A stretch of 64,000 bases of DNA from an uncultured Lachnospiraceae bacterium (GCA_944384105.1 CALWSC010000077.1:39792-103791), one strand, 5' to 3'. Shown: positions 38,201-47,140, counted from the stretch's first letter. Program-made: numbers and translations. The notes: generated from the sequence alone by a model not told the origin.

Positions 38201-38239
38201 GATAAAAAGGCCTCCTTTCGATCTGATTGATTATCCTGT

Positions 38240-38521
38240 TTAACGAACTCCTGATTTCTTCTCGTCTTTACCATGTCCTCTGTAGGTTCTGGTAGCTACA
38301 AACTCACCGAGTTTGTGTCCAACCATATCCTCTGTAACGTATACCGGAACATGCTTTCTTCCGTCATGAACAGCGATTGTGTGTCCCACGAATGACGGGA
38401 AGATTGTAGAACGACGTGACCAGGTCTTAATCACACTTTTATCTCCTGCAGCATTTAAAGCATCTACCTTTTTCAGTAAGCTTGCATCTGCAAATGGTCC
38501 TTTTTTCAGTGAACGAGCCAT
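38240..38521 (-). CDS. rpsS: 30S ribosomal protein S19
   Basis: 93 residues; head protein contacting tRNA with S13. [18 protein letters not shown] and [19 protein letters not shown] are typical. Confidence 0.98.
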   Translation of the reverse strand: MARSLKKGPFADASLLKKVDALNAAGDKSVIKTWSRRSTIFPSFVGHTIAVHDGRKHVPVYVTEDMVGHKLGEFVATRTYRGHGKDEKKSGVR

Positions 38522-38533
38522 TCCTTTACCTCC

Positions 38534-39379
38534 TTATTTAGCTAACGCTTTGCCATCTCTTCTTCTTACGATCAACTTGTTAGACTGCTTGTTTTTCTTT
38601 CTGGTCTTTAAGCCAAGAGCCGGTTTGCCCCACGGTGTGCACGGACCCGGACGTCCAATACCAGTCTTGCCTTCACCACCACCATGCGGATGGTCATTCG
38701 GATTCATAACAGATCCGCGAACAGTCGGGCGGATACCCATGTGACGCTTGCGTCCTGCTTTACCGATGTTGATCAGGCTGTGCTCGCCATTTCCTACTAC
38801 GCCTACAGATGCACGGCATACTAACGGAACCATTCTCATCTCGCCAGACGGAAGACGCAGTGTTGCGTATTTTCCTTCTTTAGCCATTAACTGAGCGCCG
38901 TTTCCTGCGGAACGAACTAACTGTCCGCCCTTGCCCGGATACAGCTCTACGTTGTGGATCATAGTACCAACCGGAATCTCGGACAGCGGCAGGCAGTTGC
39001 CCGGTCTTACCTCGGCATTTACACCGCTCATGACCTTCATGCCTACTTTTAATCCTTCCGGAGCCAGGATATAAGCCTTCTCGCCGTCTGCATAGCAGAT
39101 CAGTGCGATGTTGGCTGTTCTGTTCGGATCGTACTCGATCGCTGTTACAGTTGCCGGAATATCGTCTTTTCTTCTCTTGAAGTCGATGATTCTGTATTTT
39201 CTTCTGCTTCCGCCTCCGCGGTGTCTTACTGTGATTTTACCCTGGTTGTTGCGTCCAGAGTTCTTCTTCAGAGATACGACCAGAGATTTCTCAGGAGTAG
39301 TCTTTGTGATCTCGCTGAAATCAGAGCCAGTCATATGTCTTCTGGATGGTGTATATGGGTTATAGGTTTTGATTCCCAT
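38534..39379 (-). CDS. rplB: 50S ribosomal protein L2
   Basis: 281 residues; needed for peptidyl transfer and subunit joining. The conserved histidine region [16 protein letters not shown]-like sequence appears as [15 protein letters not shown], close to the C-terminus. Confidence 0.98.
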   Translation of the reverse strand: MGIKTYNPYTPSRRHMTGSDFSEITKTTPEKSLVVSLKKNSGRNNQGKITVRHRGGGSRRKYRIIDFKRRKDDIPATVTAIEYDPNRTANIALICYADGEKAYILAPEGLKVGMKVMSGVNAEVRPGNCLPLSEIPVGTMIHNVELYPGKGGQLVRSAGNGAQLMAKEGKYATLRLPSGEMRMVPLVCRASVGVVGNGEHSLINIGKAGRKRHMGIRPTVRGSVMNPNDHPHGGGEGKTGIGRPGPCTPWGKPALGLKTRKKNKQSNKLIVRRRDGKALAK

Positions 39380-39430
39380 TGTTGTTTCTCCTTTCGAATA
39401 TTAGTCATCATGCTTTCCAGCATATAGTTT

Positions 39431-39461
39431 TCTCCCCGCCGCAAAAGCGGCGCATCGGAGA
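39431..39461 (-). other. Hairpin between rplW and rplB
   Basis: CGCCGC, four-base loop, GCGGCG, flanked by an outer TCTCC/GGAGA match. It lies 8 nt after the rplW stop without a U run. Confidence 0.5.
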
Positions 39462-39468
39462 AGCGGGA

Positions 39469-39768
39469 TTAAAGTCCCTCGAAGATCTCGATGTCCTTGC
39501 TGTCCTCAGTCAGGGCAACGATTGCTTTCTTCGTCTTCGCGGTCTTGCCAAATGTCATTCCGCGGCGTTTTGTCTTACCGTCCATGTTCATGGTGTTGAC
39601 GCTCTTTACCTTTGTTCCCTCGAACATCTTCTCAACAGCCTCTTTGATCATGGTCTTGTTTGCTTCCGGATGAACCAGGAATGTATATTTCTTCTCGCCC
39701 ATCGCGTTCATGGATTTCTCCGTAACGATCGGTTTCAGGATCACATCATAATACTGTACGTTTGCCAT
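39469..39768 (-). CDS. rplW: 50S ribosomal protein L23
   Basis: 99 residues; docking site for trigger factor and SRP at the tunnel exit. Start [20 protein letters not shown] fits. ATG overlaps the rplD stop by one base. Confidence 0.98.
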   Translation of the reverse strand: MANVQYYDVILKPIVTEKSMNAMGEKKYTFLVHPEANKTMIKEAVEKMFEGTKVKSVNTMNMDGKTKRRGMTFGKTAKTKKAIVALTEDSKDIEIFEGL

Positions 39769-40388
39769 TATGCGTATACCTCCTCGATTGCTGCAACAGA
39801 AGCTTTTGTTACGATTACTGTATTGTACTTCATAACATCGTAGGTGTTGATTGTGCTCGGAACAGCAGTTACAACATCCGGGATGTTTCTGGTGGACAGG
39901 ATCACGTTCTGATCATTGTCTGCCAGTACGACTAAAGCTTTGTTTACCTTCAGGTTATCTAATACCTTCTGCATATCTTTTGTCTTGATAGCATCCAGCT
40001 TTAACTCATCTAATACAATCAGCTTATTCTCCTGTACTCTGGATGTCAGAGCGGATTTTAAAGCTGCTCTTCTCTCTTTTTTGTTCATCTTGAAAGAGTA
40101 GTCACGCGGTACCGGAGCGAATACCACACCGCCGCCTGTCCACTGCGGAGCTCTTGTTGAACCCTGTCTTGCATGACCGGTTCCTTTCTGTCTCCACGGT
40201 TTTCTTCCGCCGCCGCTTACTTCAGAACGGGTCTTAGCCTTCTGAGTACCCTGACGATTATTTGCCAGCTGGCGTACAACCGCTAAATGAACCAGGTGCT
40301 CGTTGATCTCAACACCGAACACTGCATCGTTTAACTCCATTGTGCCAACTTCTTTGCCTTCCATATTAAAAACAGATACGTTTGCCAT
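39768..40388 (-). CDS. rplD: 50S ribosomal protein L4
   Basis: 206 residues; its loop ([21 protein letters not shown]) lines the exit tunnel. In E. coli L4 represses its own S10 operon through the leader RNA; here the structured leader before rpsJ is a candidate target. Confidence 0.98.
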   Translation of the reverse strand: MANVSVFNMEGKEVGTMELNDAVFGVEINEHLVHLAVVRQLANNRQGTQKAKTRSEVSGGGRKPWRQKGTGHARQGSTRAPQWTGGGVVFAPVPRDYSFKMNKKERRAALKSALTSRVQENKLIVLDELKLDAIKTKDMQKVLDNLKVNKALVVLADNDQNVILSTRNIPDVVTAVPSTINTYDVMKYNTVIVTKASVAAIEEVYA

Positions 40389-40416
40389 CTGTGTGTTCCT
40401 CCTTTCCTATAAAAGC

Positions 40417-41052
40417 TTATTTTATAGTTTTCACTGTTTCTTTGATTGTGATTAAAGACTTCTTCGGTCCCGGTACGGAGCCTTTTACAAGGATCAGGTT
40501 GTTCTCTGTATCAACCTTAACGATCTCAAGATTCTGTACGGTAACCTGTACATGTCCCATCTGTCCCGGCATCTTTTTGCCCTTGAATACCTTACTCGGA
40601 TCGGATGCCGCGCCGTTGGAACCTGCATGACGGTGATATTTGGAACCATGTGCCATCGGTCCTCTGGACTGACCGTGTCTCTTGATGGCGCCCTGGAAAC
40701 CTTTACCTTTGGAGATTGCTGTAGCATCGATCTTGTCGCCTGCTGCAAAGATATCTGCCTTGATTTCCTGTCCTAATGTGTACTCCTCTGCATTCTCAAA
40801 TTTGAACTCCTTTAAGAATCTCTTGCAGGATACACCAGCTTTTTCAAACTGTCCTTTCATCGGCTTGTTGACCAGGTTTTCTCTCTTGTCAACAAAACCA
40901 ACCTGAACTGCGCTGTAGCCGTCGTTCTCTTCTGTCTTAACCTGTGTTACGACACAAGGACCAGCCTGCAGTACAGTTACCGGAGTCAATACTCCGTCTT
41001 CGTTGAAGATTTGAGTCATTCCGACTTTTGTAGCTAAGATTGCTTTCTTCAT
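40417..41052 (-). CDS. rplC: 50S ribosomal protein L3
   Basis: 211 residues; early 23S rRNA binder near the peptidyl-transferase centre. Starts [16 protein letters not shown] and contains [14 protein letters not shown] and [12 protein letters not shown]. Confidence 0.98.
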   Translation of the reverse strand: MKKAILATKVGMTQIFNEDGVLTPVTVLQAGPCVVTQVKTEENDGYSAVQVGFVDKRENLVNKPMKGQFEKAGVSCKRFLKEFKFENAEEYTLGQEIKADIFAAGDKIDATAISKGKGFQGAIKRHGQSRGPMAHGSKYHRHAGSNGAASDPSKVFKGKKMPGQMGHVQVTVQNLEIVKVDTENNLILVKGSVPGPKKSLITIKETVKTIK

Positions 41053-41204
41053 TCCTTTTACCTCCTGTTTAATCTACAGCGGAGCGCTCTCGCGCTCATC
41101 CTAGAACAGCCGATATAAGTGGAACACTATGCCCTCCGGGATGTTGATTCCTTTGAATGCTTTGCGTTGCTTCTATATCAAACCCAATAGGATTGTTGCC
41201 TTAC
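41053..41204 (-). other. rpsJ-rplC spacer with hairpin
   Basis: A 152-nt gap that is long for this operon. A GAGCGC / GCGCTC hairpin with a TCTC loop lies at 41082-41097. It has no U run. No small gene is seen. Confidence 0.5.
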
Positions 41205-41522
41205 TTATTTGTTTTTCATCTTGATATCAATGTATACACCAGCCGGCATCTCAAGACGGGACAGAGCGTCAACAGTCTTCTGCGTTGGCGTGATGATATC
41301 GATCAGTCTTTTATGAGTTCTCTGCTCGAACTGCTCTCTGGAGTCTTTATATTTGTGAACCGCTCTTAAGATGGTAACTACCTCTCTCTTAGTCGGCAGC
41401 GGAACCGGACCGCTCACTACTGCTCCATTCTTTTTTACAGTTTCGATAATCTTCTTTGCGGACGCATCTACTAACTGATGGTCATACGCTTTTAATGTGA
41501 TTCTCATTACTTGACTTGCCAT
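41205..41522 (-). CDS. rpsJ: 30S ribosomal protein S10
   Basis: 105 residues from ATG 41522 ([16 protein letters not shown]), with AAGGAGG upstream. The frame runs further up through the leader, but that part is structured RNA, not protein. Head protein of the small subunit and, in many bacteria, also a transcription-antitermination factor. First gene of the superoperon. Confidence 0.97.
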   Translation of the reverse strand: MASQVMRITLKAYDHQLVDASAKKIIETVKKNGAVVSGPVPLPTKREVVTILRAVHKYKDSREQFEQRTHKRLIDIITPTQKTVDALSRLEMPAGVYIDIKMKNK

Positions 41523-41746
41523 AAAAAAAGTCGCCTCCTTATTCGTACTTTTTGAGCACGACAAGCGGTGACTGTACACTTCGCCGTGTGTGTCCTCAGA
41601 CAGCTCCACGGTATTCCGCACCGAGCGGAAATCTATTCATGCTGTATACAGTGACTTGTCGCCAGTTTCTTAACTTGACATTCGCTCCACGGAAAACCTG
41701 CGATGTGCGCAGCAACCTCACGCTTCATAGCTATCATGTCACAACA
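41523..41746 (-). promoter_or_regulatory. Structured leader RNA of the S10 operon
   Basis: About 224 nt lie between the predicted start near 41746 and rpsJ. A core at 41559-41661 folds as CGACAAG/CTTGTCG plus ACTGTATAC/GTGTACAGT (one G-U), closing two inner hairpins: TTCCGC-TCGGT-GCGGAA and CCGTG...TGTC-TGAG-GACA...CACGG. An additional CTGCG-CACAT-CGCAG hairpin lies upstream. No terminator precedes rpsJ, so control at translation or by L4-dependent termination is more likely. The family name is not known to me. Confidence 0.75.
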
Positions 41747-41752
41747 ATTAGC

Positions 41753-41781
41753 AGTATACACGAATATTCCGTGGATTTCAA
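41753..41781 (-). promoter_or_regulatory. S10 operon promoter
   Basis: Minus-strand TTGAAA, 17-nt spacer, TATACT. Five of six positions match consensus in each box. It lies 230 nt before rpsJ. Confidence 0.8.
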
Positions 41782-41849
41782 GACATTTTTTACAAAAAAT
41801 GCATTTTTTTCAATTCATCGCATTTTCCCGCTTTTTCTCAGGTTTTTTC

Positions 41850-41886
41850 GTGCAAAAAGCACGAAACGGGAGCGTTTCCGCTCCCG
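41850..41886 (-). terminator. Terminator after the SipW-like gene
   Basis: Minus-strand CGGGAGCG / CGCTCCCG stem with GAAA loop, followed by TTTCGTGCTTTTTGCACG, which contains a second small hairpin. It separates the gene from the S10 promoter. Confidence 0.8.
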
Positions 41887-41917
41887 CTGCTTCCTATTAT
41901 ATGGCTTTCTTATGGCT

Positions 41918-42922
41918 CTATAAAATATCCGAATAATCAAGGAAAGTCACGCCCGTATCTTCGTCTTTTCTGACTTCCGGCTTGTCACCTGCCTGCTCTG
42001 CCTTCTCAAGCAGTTCCTCCGCGGAATATACCGGGATTGCAAGCTCTACCGGCTTCTTCTGAACCGGCTCTTCCACTACAGCCGCTGCCTCCTGGACTGC
42101 TGCCGCCATCTGCTCTGTCGCCTCCGTCTGCGGCGTACTTCCCATGCCGCTTAATTCTTTGCTCAGCTGCTCCGCAATATCGACCGTATCTCCGCTTGAG
42201 ATCAGGCTGCCCTGCGGATCTGCAGTTCTCTCGGGCTCCGGTTCCGGCGTTTTCTGCTTTGCGCGCTCCGGCTGCTGGCGTCTCACCGGAAGTTCCTCTT
42301 CTTCGTCCTCTTCCTCGTCGTCGTCAATGAAGCCTTTCGCACGTCTCTTTTCTTCCTTACGGCGCTGCTTTTCGATTGCCCTGCGCTCTCTTCTCGTCAG
42401 TTCTTCGTCCTCGTCGCGGTAGATATCATACCCCGGCATATCGGCGTCCTCGTCTCTCTTCCATACCTCTGCGAGCACAAAGAGAATAATAATGAATACG
42501 ACGCCAAGTCCGATGATAATCATGCCCTCAGTCGTCTGAAGCGCCAGAGCTGCATAGCCGATGTACGGTACAGTGAGCAGCACTTTATTCGCGCTCTCGC
42601 TTAACTCCACCTGCTTTGCTTCAGAGCCTGTCTCATTCACATCCGTAACCGTGAAGTTTCCCACCGTCTCGCCCTGGGCATCCAGACGGTAAATATGAAT
42701 GGAATTGCTTCCTTTTTCAAGGATCTTGTCCCCGAGAGCCAGCTCGGAAACAGGCGTCGGCTTCGCGTATGTAACGGAACCAAGAGCCAGGTTCGTGTCC
42801 ATCGTCTCGTCGTCCACGATCGCTGTCGTAATTCCCGCAACCGGCGGTATCAGAAGCGACGCTGCTACAAGAATCGCACCCAAAAGGATGATGTTGACTA
42901 CTACTTTCAAAAACCTCGACAT
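41918..42922 (-). CDS. Membrane protein with degenerate signal peptidase I (SipW-like) fold
   Basis: 334 residues. A membrane helix at about 8-30 is followed by an external domain whose layout copies SipW-type peptidases: an ETM (residues 39-41) where SxM is expected, GSVTYAKPTPVSELALGDKI, then SIHIYRL and TVPYIGYAALA, and a second helix at 131-152. The catalytic Ser is replaced (DETM instead of SGSM) while His76 of the HR-type motif remains. The remaining 180 residues are cytoplasmic, first basic (ERRAIEKQRRKEEKRR) and then acidic and proline-rich. Probably inactive as a peptidase; role unknown. Single gene with its own terminator. Confidence 0.72.
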   Translation of the reverse strand: MSRFLKVVVNIILLGAILVAASLLIPPVAGITTAIVDDETMDTNLALGSVTYAKPTPVSELALGDKILEKGSNSIHIYRLDAQGETVGNFTVTDVNETGSEAKQVELSESANKVLLTVPYIGYAALALQTTEGMIIIGLGVVFIIILFVLAEVWKRDEDADMPGYDIYRDEDEELTRRERRAIEKQRRKEEKRRAKGFIDDDEEEDEEEELPVRRQQPERAKQKTPEPEPERTADPQGSLISSGDTVDIAEQLSKELSGMGSTPQTEATEQMAAAVQEAAAVVEEPVQKKPVELAIPVYSAEELLEKAEQAGDKPEVRKDEDTGVTFLDYSDIL

Positions 42923-43083
42923 AAGTAACGCTCCTTGTTAATTAATAATTCTCTTCCTCTTTTTGTTTCGCGCGCCCGATGTTCTCCAGACCCGCTGTCG
43001 TGTTTATTTTATCATTTTAATCCGCATCTGTATAGCTAAATCTCAGAATTTCTGAATTTTTTATGCCGCGGTCTTCTCTCCTC

Positions 43084-43112
43084 TTGCATCATCTTATGAA
43101 CTGTTCTATACT
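43084..43112 (+). promoter_or_regulatory. Promoter of the GNAT-PAP2 operon
   Basis: Plus-strand TTGCAT, 17-nt spacer, TATACT, ending 27 nt before the GNAT start. Confidence 0.65.
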
Positions 43113-43138
43113 GGTGCCCATGGAGGATACTTATTATT

Positions 43139-43891
43139 ATGAATATTACAATCAAAACGATCGAAGATCTGTCGCTCAACGCCTGGCCGTCGCATCAGAT
43201 ACAGGTATACGACGGATGGCTGCTGCGCTTTTCCTACTTTTATACGCACCGTACGAACAGTGTGGAGCAGATCGGAGCATCTTTGCTTCCCCTTTCGGAA
43301 AAGATCCCTTACTGTGAGGAGATTTATCAAAAGTGGGGCACCCCGGCAATTTTCAAGATCTCTCCGCTTCTTGACCCGTCGTTTGACCGGCTTCTGGAAA
43401 GGAGGGGCTACATCGCAGAACATGAGACCGAAGTCATGACCATGGATGTTTCGGATTTTCATGATTATGAATCCCCGGTCGATGTCTCCCTGCGCAATAC
43501 GATTCCGCAGAGCTGGATCGAAGGGCTCTTCGCGCTAAAGGGCACAACAAATATCATGCACCGCCAGGTGGTGCCGTCCATGTACCGAGCGATTCCGAAA
43601 GATACGATCTGCGCGAGTATTCGGGACAATGACAAAATTATCGCCACAGGTCTTGGCATTCTGGACAGAGAGTATATCGGGCTGTATGCGATTCATGTAC
43701 ACCCCGACTACAGGCGCCGGCACTATGCGCGCGCAGTCTGCTGCTCTATCTTAAGAGAGGCATTCCGACAGGGCGCGTCACGCGCCTATCTGCAGGTCGT
43801 AAAGGGCAACGCGCCGGCGCGCCGGCTGTATGAGTCCCTTGGCTATCGCTTCTTATATGAATACTGGTTCCGTACGCGGTACTTTTGCTGA
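43139..43891 (+). CDS. GNAT-family N-acetyltransferase
   Basis: 250 residues. The C-terminal half (about 135-245) has the acetyl-CoA site pattern: YIGLYAIHVHPDYRRRHYARAV, then YLQVVKGNAPARRLYESLGY. The N-terminal 130 residues look like a second, degenerate GNAT-like half, as seen in tandem GNAT proteins. Substrate unknown. GGAGG is 12 bases upstream. The PAP2 gene follows after 10 nt. Confidence 0.9.
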   Translation: MNITIKTIEDLSLNAWPSHQIQVYDGWLLRFSYFYTHRTNSVEQIGASLLPLSEKIPYCEEIYQKWGTPAIFKISPLLDPSFDRLLERRGYIAEHETEVMTMDVSDFHDYESPVDVSLRNTIPQSWIEGLFALKGTTNIMHRQVVPSMYRAIPKDTICASIRDNDKIIATGLGILDREYIGLYAIHVHPDYRRRHYARAVCCSILREAFRQGASRAYLQVVKGNAPARRLYESLGYRFLYEYWFRTRYFC

Positions 43892-43901
43892 GGAGGTATA
43901 T

Positions 43902-44795
43902 ATGGAATTTCTTCGTTTCTTGTCACAATACAGGGCACCGGTTCTCGACGCACTGTTTCAGATAATCACAGTGCTGGCGCAGGAGACGGTAATTGTTGCA
44001 GTAATCTGCTGGCTGTACTGGTGTGCTGACAAACGCCTCGCCTACACGCTGGGCTTCTCCTTTTTTGCCTCGGGTCTGTGCGTCCAGGGACTGAAGATCA
44101 CATTCCGCATCCCCAGACCGTGGGTGCTCGATCCGGACTTTAAGCCTGTTGCCTCCGCCGTGGATGGCGCTACCGGATATTCATTCCCCAGCGGACATAC
44201 GCAGAGCGCAACGTCCCTGTTGTCCACGCTCGGATTTTCCACGCGCAGACGGGGGCTGCGGCTGTTATGCGTGATCGGATTTCTCGCTGTAGGATTTTCC
44301 CGTATGTATCTCGGAGTGCATACGCCGAAGGATGTGTTCGTCTCTATGGCAGTCACGCTCGTACTCTCCGCTCTTGCCTCTGCACTGTTTCGCCGGATTG
44401 CCGATGACCGCTCTAAGGATCCGATCATATCGATCGTCCTTGCCGCAGTCTCCGCTGCGCTGCTTCTATACGCGCAGTCACTGCACCGCAGCGGCGTCAT
44501 TGAACTTGCGTATGCGATGGACTGCTTTAAATCAGGCGGCGCCGGGCTTGCCTTCGGCATCGGGTTCTATCTTGAGCGGCGCTTTGTAAACTTTTCTCTT
44601 CCCGGGTCACTGCGGATACGGATTTTGCGCTTCGCGGCAGGCATAGCCGTCACCCTCGTACTGCAGACCGGATTAAAGCTTGTATTTCCAGGCACACTCT
44701 TCTTTGCGGCATTCCGCTATTTTCTTCTGGTGTTCTGGATTCTTGTGCTTTATCCATGGATCTTCACCAGGCTGTCTTTACAGAAAAATTTTTAA
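43902..44795 (+). CDS. PAP2-family membrane phosphatase
   Basis: 297 residues, about six to eight membrane helices. The phosphatase motifs are present: KITFRIPRPW (KxxxxxxRP, about 67-76), PSGHTQS (about 107-113) and SRMYLGVHTPKDV (SRxxxxxHxxxD, about 146-158). Family members remove phosphate from lipid phosphates such as undecaprenyl-PP or PA. ATG 43902 with AGGAGG nine bases upstream is preferred over the longer frame that overlaps the GNAT gene. Confidence 0.93.
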   Translation: MEFLRFLSQYRAPVLDALFQIITVLAQETVIVAVICWLYWCADKRLAYTLGFSFFASGLCVQGLKITFRIPRPWVLDPDFKPVASAVDGATGYSFPSGHTQSATSLLSTLGFSTRRRGLRLLCVIGFLAVGFSRMYLGVHTPKDVFVSMAVTLVLSALASALFRRIADDRSKDPIISIVLAAVSAALLLYAQSLHRSGVIELAYAMDCFKSGGAGLAFGIGFYLERRFVNFSLPGSLRIRILRFAAGIAVTLVLQTGLKLVFPGTLFFAAFRYFLLVFWILVLYPWIFTRLSLQKNF

Positions 44796-44796
44796 A

Positions 44797-44836
44797 GAAG
44801 AAGCCGCGTCAGCAAGCACTCTGACGCGGCTTCTTC
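44797..44836. terminator. Bidirectional terminator between PAP2 and crh genes
   Basis: A 16-bp perfect stem (GAAGAAGCCGCGTCAG) with an 8-nt loop lies between two convergent genes. Plus-strand T content follows; on the minus strand TTTAAAAATTTTT follows. Confidence 0.9.
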
Positions 44837-44846
44837 TTCGCTCTTT

Positions 44847-45101
44847 TTATTTGCTCGTGAGATACTTCTCAATGCTTGTCATCGCTTCCTCTTCATCATT
44901 CCCCTCAGCAACGACTGTAATTCTCTCCCCCGTGTCAAGCCCGAGGGTCATCATTCCCATAATGCTCTTCGCATTAACTTTCTTTTCTCCGCTTTCCACA
45001 AAGATTTGGCTTTCGAACTGGCTTGCCACCTGTACCAGCATGGCTACTGGTCTGGCTTCCAGACCGTTTGAAATCTGAATCTGAATTGGTTTCTTAATCA
45101 T
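44847..45101 (-). CDS. crh: Crh-like HPr paralogue
   Basis: 84 residues with the HPr fold. The active-site histidine of HPr is replaced by Glu15 (NGLEARP), while the regulatory Ser46 is kept (NAKSIMGMM). It therefore cannot carry phosphate in the PTS chain but could be phosphorylated by HPr kinase and act with CcpA, as Crh does in Bacillus (Gln15). It is coupled to whiA by a 4-nt overlap, the same neighbour as in Bacillus. Confidence 0.88.
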   Translation of the reverse strand: MIKKPIQIQISNGLEARPVAMLVQVASQFESQIFVESGEKKVNAKSIMGMMTLGLDTGERITVVAEGNDEEEAMTSIEKYLTSK

Positions 45102-46063
45102 AATAAATCTTCCTCCTTGTTACCTCTAAGCTCTTCGGCAATGGCTGACAGCTTTCTAAGTCTGTGATTTACACCGGATTTTCCCATAGGCGGTGTCAGC
45201 ATTGCACCCAGTTCTTTCAGTGTGGCTTCCGGATAGGCAAGCCGCAGCCTGGCCATCTCCTCGAGCCCATCTGACAGTCCAGAAAAGCCCATCTTCTCTT
45301 TTAAAAACTTGATGTCTTCTATCTGCTTCACAGCGGCACTGACCGTCTTATTGAGATTCGCCGTCTCACAGTTGACTTTGCGGTTCACGCTGTTACGCAT
45401 CTCTTTTAGTATGCGGATATTTTCCAGATTCATCATGGAAATATTCGCCTCCATCAGGGCAAGGATCTCGGAAATACGATCCCCTTCCTTTATATATACC
45501 ACATAATATCGTTTGCGCAGTACTACCTTGGCGTCCAGCCCGAAGGTGTTCATGATCTCCTTGAGCTGCTGTGCCTTCTGCTCAGCCGCGCACACAATCT
45601 CAAAGTGGTACGAACGCTGAGGGTCACTGACCGACCCCGATGCCAGAAATGCCCCCCGGATAAACGCTCTCCGGCAGCATTCCTTCTGTACAATCAGATT
45701 GTGTACCAGAGACATCGTCTCCTCAATCTCCAGATTTGCGTTCAGAAGCTTTGTCGCCTGCAGGATACGGACAGTGTCCTCATGCCCGCCGACTCCTACG
45801 AGGTATACAAGGCGGTTCTCGTGCTTGCGGTTGCGCCTCACCCCGGCTTCAGCTTCTATATTAAATGTTTTTCTCAGTAAAGTAAAGAACTTTCTCGCGA
45901 CAGAGATATTTTCTGTATGGATCCGTATCGAAAACCGGTCTGCTCCGGATATGGAAACCTGTCCGCACATAGTAATAATCGCGGTGATTTCCGCAATCCT
46001 GCAGTGCCTTGCCTCCGGTATCTGATACGACAGTTCCTCTTTTACATCACTGGAAAAAGACAT
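45098..46063 (-). CDS. whiA: DNA-binding protein WhiA
   Basis: 321 residues. An N-terminal degenerate LAGLIDADG-like domain (about 1-200, with CCRRAFIRGAFLASGSVSDP) and a C-terminal helix-turn-helix (about 230-310, with LGAMLTPPMGKSGVNHRLRKL). WhiA influences cell division and chromosome segregation in Gram-positives. It lies 14 nt downstream of rapZ; the yvcK gene usually found between the two is absent. Confidence 0.97.
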   Translation of the reverse strand: MSFSSDVKEELSYQIPEARHCRIAEITAIITMCGQVSISGADRFSIRIHTENISVARKFFTLLRKTFNIEAEAGVRRNRKHENRLVYLVGVGGHEDTVRILQATKLLNANLEIEETMSLVHNLIVQKECCRRAFIRGAFLASGSVSDPQRSYHFEIVCAAEQKAQQLKEIMNTFGLDAKVVLRKRYYVVYIKEGDRISEILALMEANISMMNLENIRILKEMRNSVNRKVNCETANLNKTVSAAVKQIEDIKFLKEKMGFSGLSDGLEEMARLRLAYPEATLKELGAMLTPPMGKSGVNHRLRKLSAIAEELRGNKEEDLL

Positions 46064-46077
46064 GCCCTCACCCGCTT

Positions 46078-46959
46078 TTAACCTTTCTTGCGCGCCGCAT
46101 CCTTTATAATGTCTCTGTGCTCAATGCGGATGCCATATTCCGCGTCGCGCGACAGTCTGCGGTAGAGCTCGTTGGCAATCGTCACAGAGCGGTGCTTTCC
46201 TCCTGTGCAGCCGATGCTGATCACGAGCTGATACTTACCCTCCGCAATGTAATTTGGAATCAGGAAACGGATCATATCCTCCAGCTTGTCGGAGAATTCC
46301 ACAGCAAGCGGACTTCCCATCACAAACTCCTGTATCTCCCGGTCATTACCCGTAAGCGGGCGCAGCTCCTCCACATAATAAGGATTCGGCAGGAACCGCA
46401 CATCGAAAACGAGATCCGAATCTCCAGGGATTCCATACTTGAATCCAAAAGACAGCACGGTAATCATCAGGTTGCGAAATTTCTGATTGTTGACAAAGAT
46501 TCGGTCGAGCTCTGCTTTCAGCTCTCTTGTAAGAAGCTGGCTCGTGTCAATAATGTAGTCCGCCTGATGCTTCAGGAACTCTACCTGTTCCCGCTCCCGG
46601 CGAATACCTGCCTCCAGGCGCTCCTTCCCGGCGAGCGGATGGCTTCGCCTCGTCTCTTTGTATCTCTTAACCAGTACGTCATCTGCAGCATCAAGGAAAA
46701 GTATCTCATACTCAATCCCCTCAGCCGTCATCTGTTTGAGCTTCTCATGAAGCTCCGGCAGCGACTGACCGCTTCGGATATCAATGCCCAGCGCCGCCTT
46801 CTGTACCTCACCCGCACCGTTGCCGATCGTCAGGTGCGCAAACTTATCAAGCAGCGGGATCGGCAGATTATCAACGCAGAAGTATTCCGCGTCCTCAAGC
46901 ATTTTAAGCGCGGTGCTCTTGCCGGCTCCGGACATGCCCGTAACTATGACAAAACGCAT
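46078..46959 (-). CDS. rapZ: RNase adapter/nucleotide-binding protein RapZ (YvcJ)
   Basis: 293 residues. P-loop GMSGAGKST at about 8-16, Walker B-like CVDNLPIPLL, and the C-terminal signature SIGCTGGKHRSVTI. In E. coli it controls glucosamine-6-phosphate synthesis through small RNAs; in Bacillus it has GTPase activity and affects competence. Probably in an operon with murB upstream and whiA downstream. Confidence 0.97.
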   Translation of the reverse strand: MRFVIVTGMSGAGKSTALKMLEDAEYFCVDNLPIPLLDKFAHLTIGNGAGEVQKAALGIDIRSGQSLPELHEKLKQMTAEGIEYEILFLDAADDVLVKRYKETRRSHPLAGKERLEAGIRREREQVEFLKHQADYIIDTSQLLTRELKAELDRIFVNNQKFRNLMITVLSFGFKYGIPGDSDLVFDVRFLPNPYYVEELRPLTGNDREIQEFVMGSPLAVEFSDKLEDMIRFLIPNYIAEGKYQLVISIGCTGGKHRSVTIANELYRRLSRDAEYGIRIEHRDIIKDAARKKG

Positions 46960-46984
46960 ATGCTTTCCTCTCTTATGATGTACG

Positions 46985-47140
46985 TGACATCCTCCCCCGT
47001 TTATAGAAGCGGGGCTTCCTCCTGCGAAGCAGGCAGTCGGTTCTCGTTCGATAGTACCAACGTACTAAGCATAAGCGAGCTATCCCCGTGTGTCCCACGG
47101 TTCTATCACAGGATTATGCGGTCACTGACCGCATACCCTC
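46985..47140 (-). mobile_element. Decayed IS200/IS605-family fragment (ends plus tnpB tail)
   Basis: The 200-nt gap between murB and rapZ holds a short element. On the minus strand it starts with a perfect 9-bp palindrome (ATGCGGTCA g TGACCGCAT, 47116-47134), goes on with the last 33 codons of a tnpB-like frame (47001-47102) and ends with the hairpin CCCCG...CGGGG at 46995-47014, the usual right-end layout of IS605 elements. It lacks tnpA and nearly all of tnpB. The tail may still encode the omega-RNA-type 3' end. Exact element borders are not resolved. Confidence 0.6.
47001..47102 (-). pseudogene. TnpB C-terminal remnant
   Basis: A frame of 33 codons beginning NRGTHGDSSLMLS and ending ASQEEAPLL stop. 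Length, the tail after the zinc-ribbon region and the position just before the terminal hairpin fit the end of IS605-family TnpB. It is cut off by a stop codon upstream and has no start or ribosome site. Confidence 0.5.
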
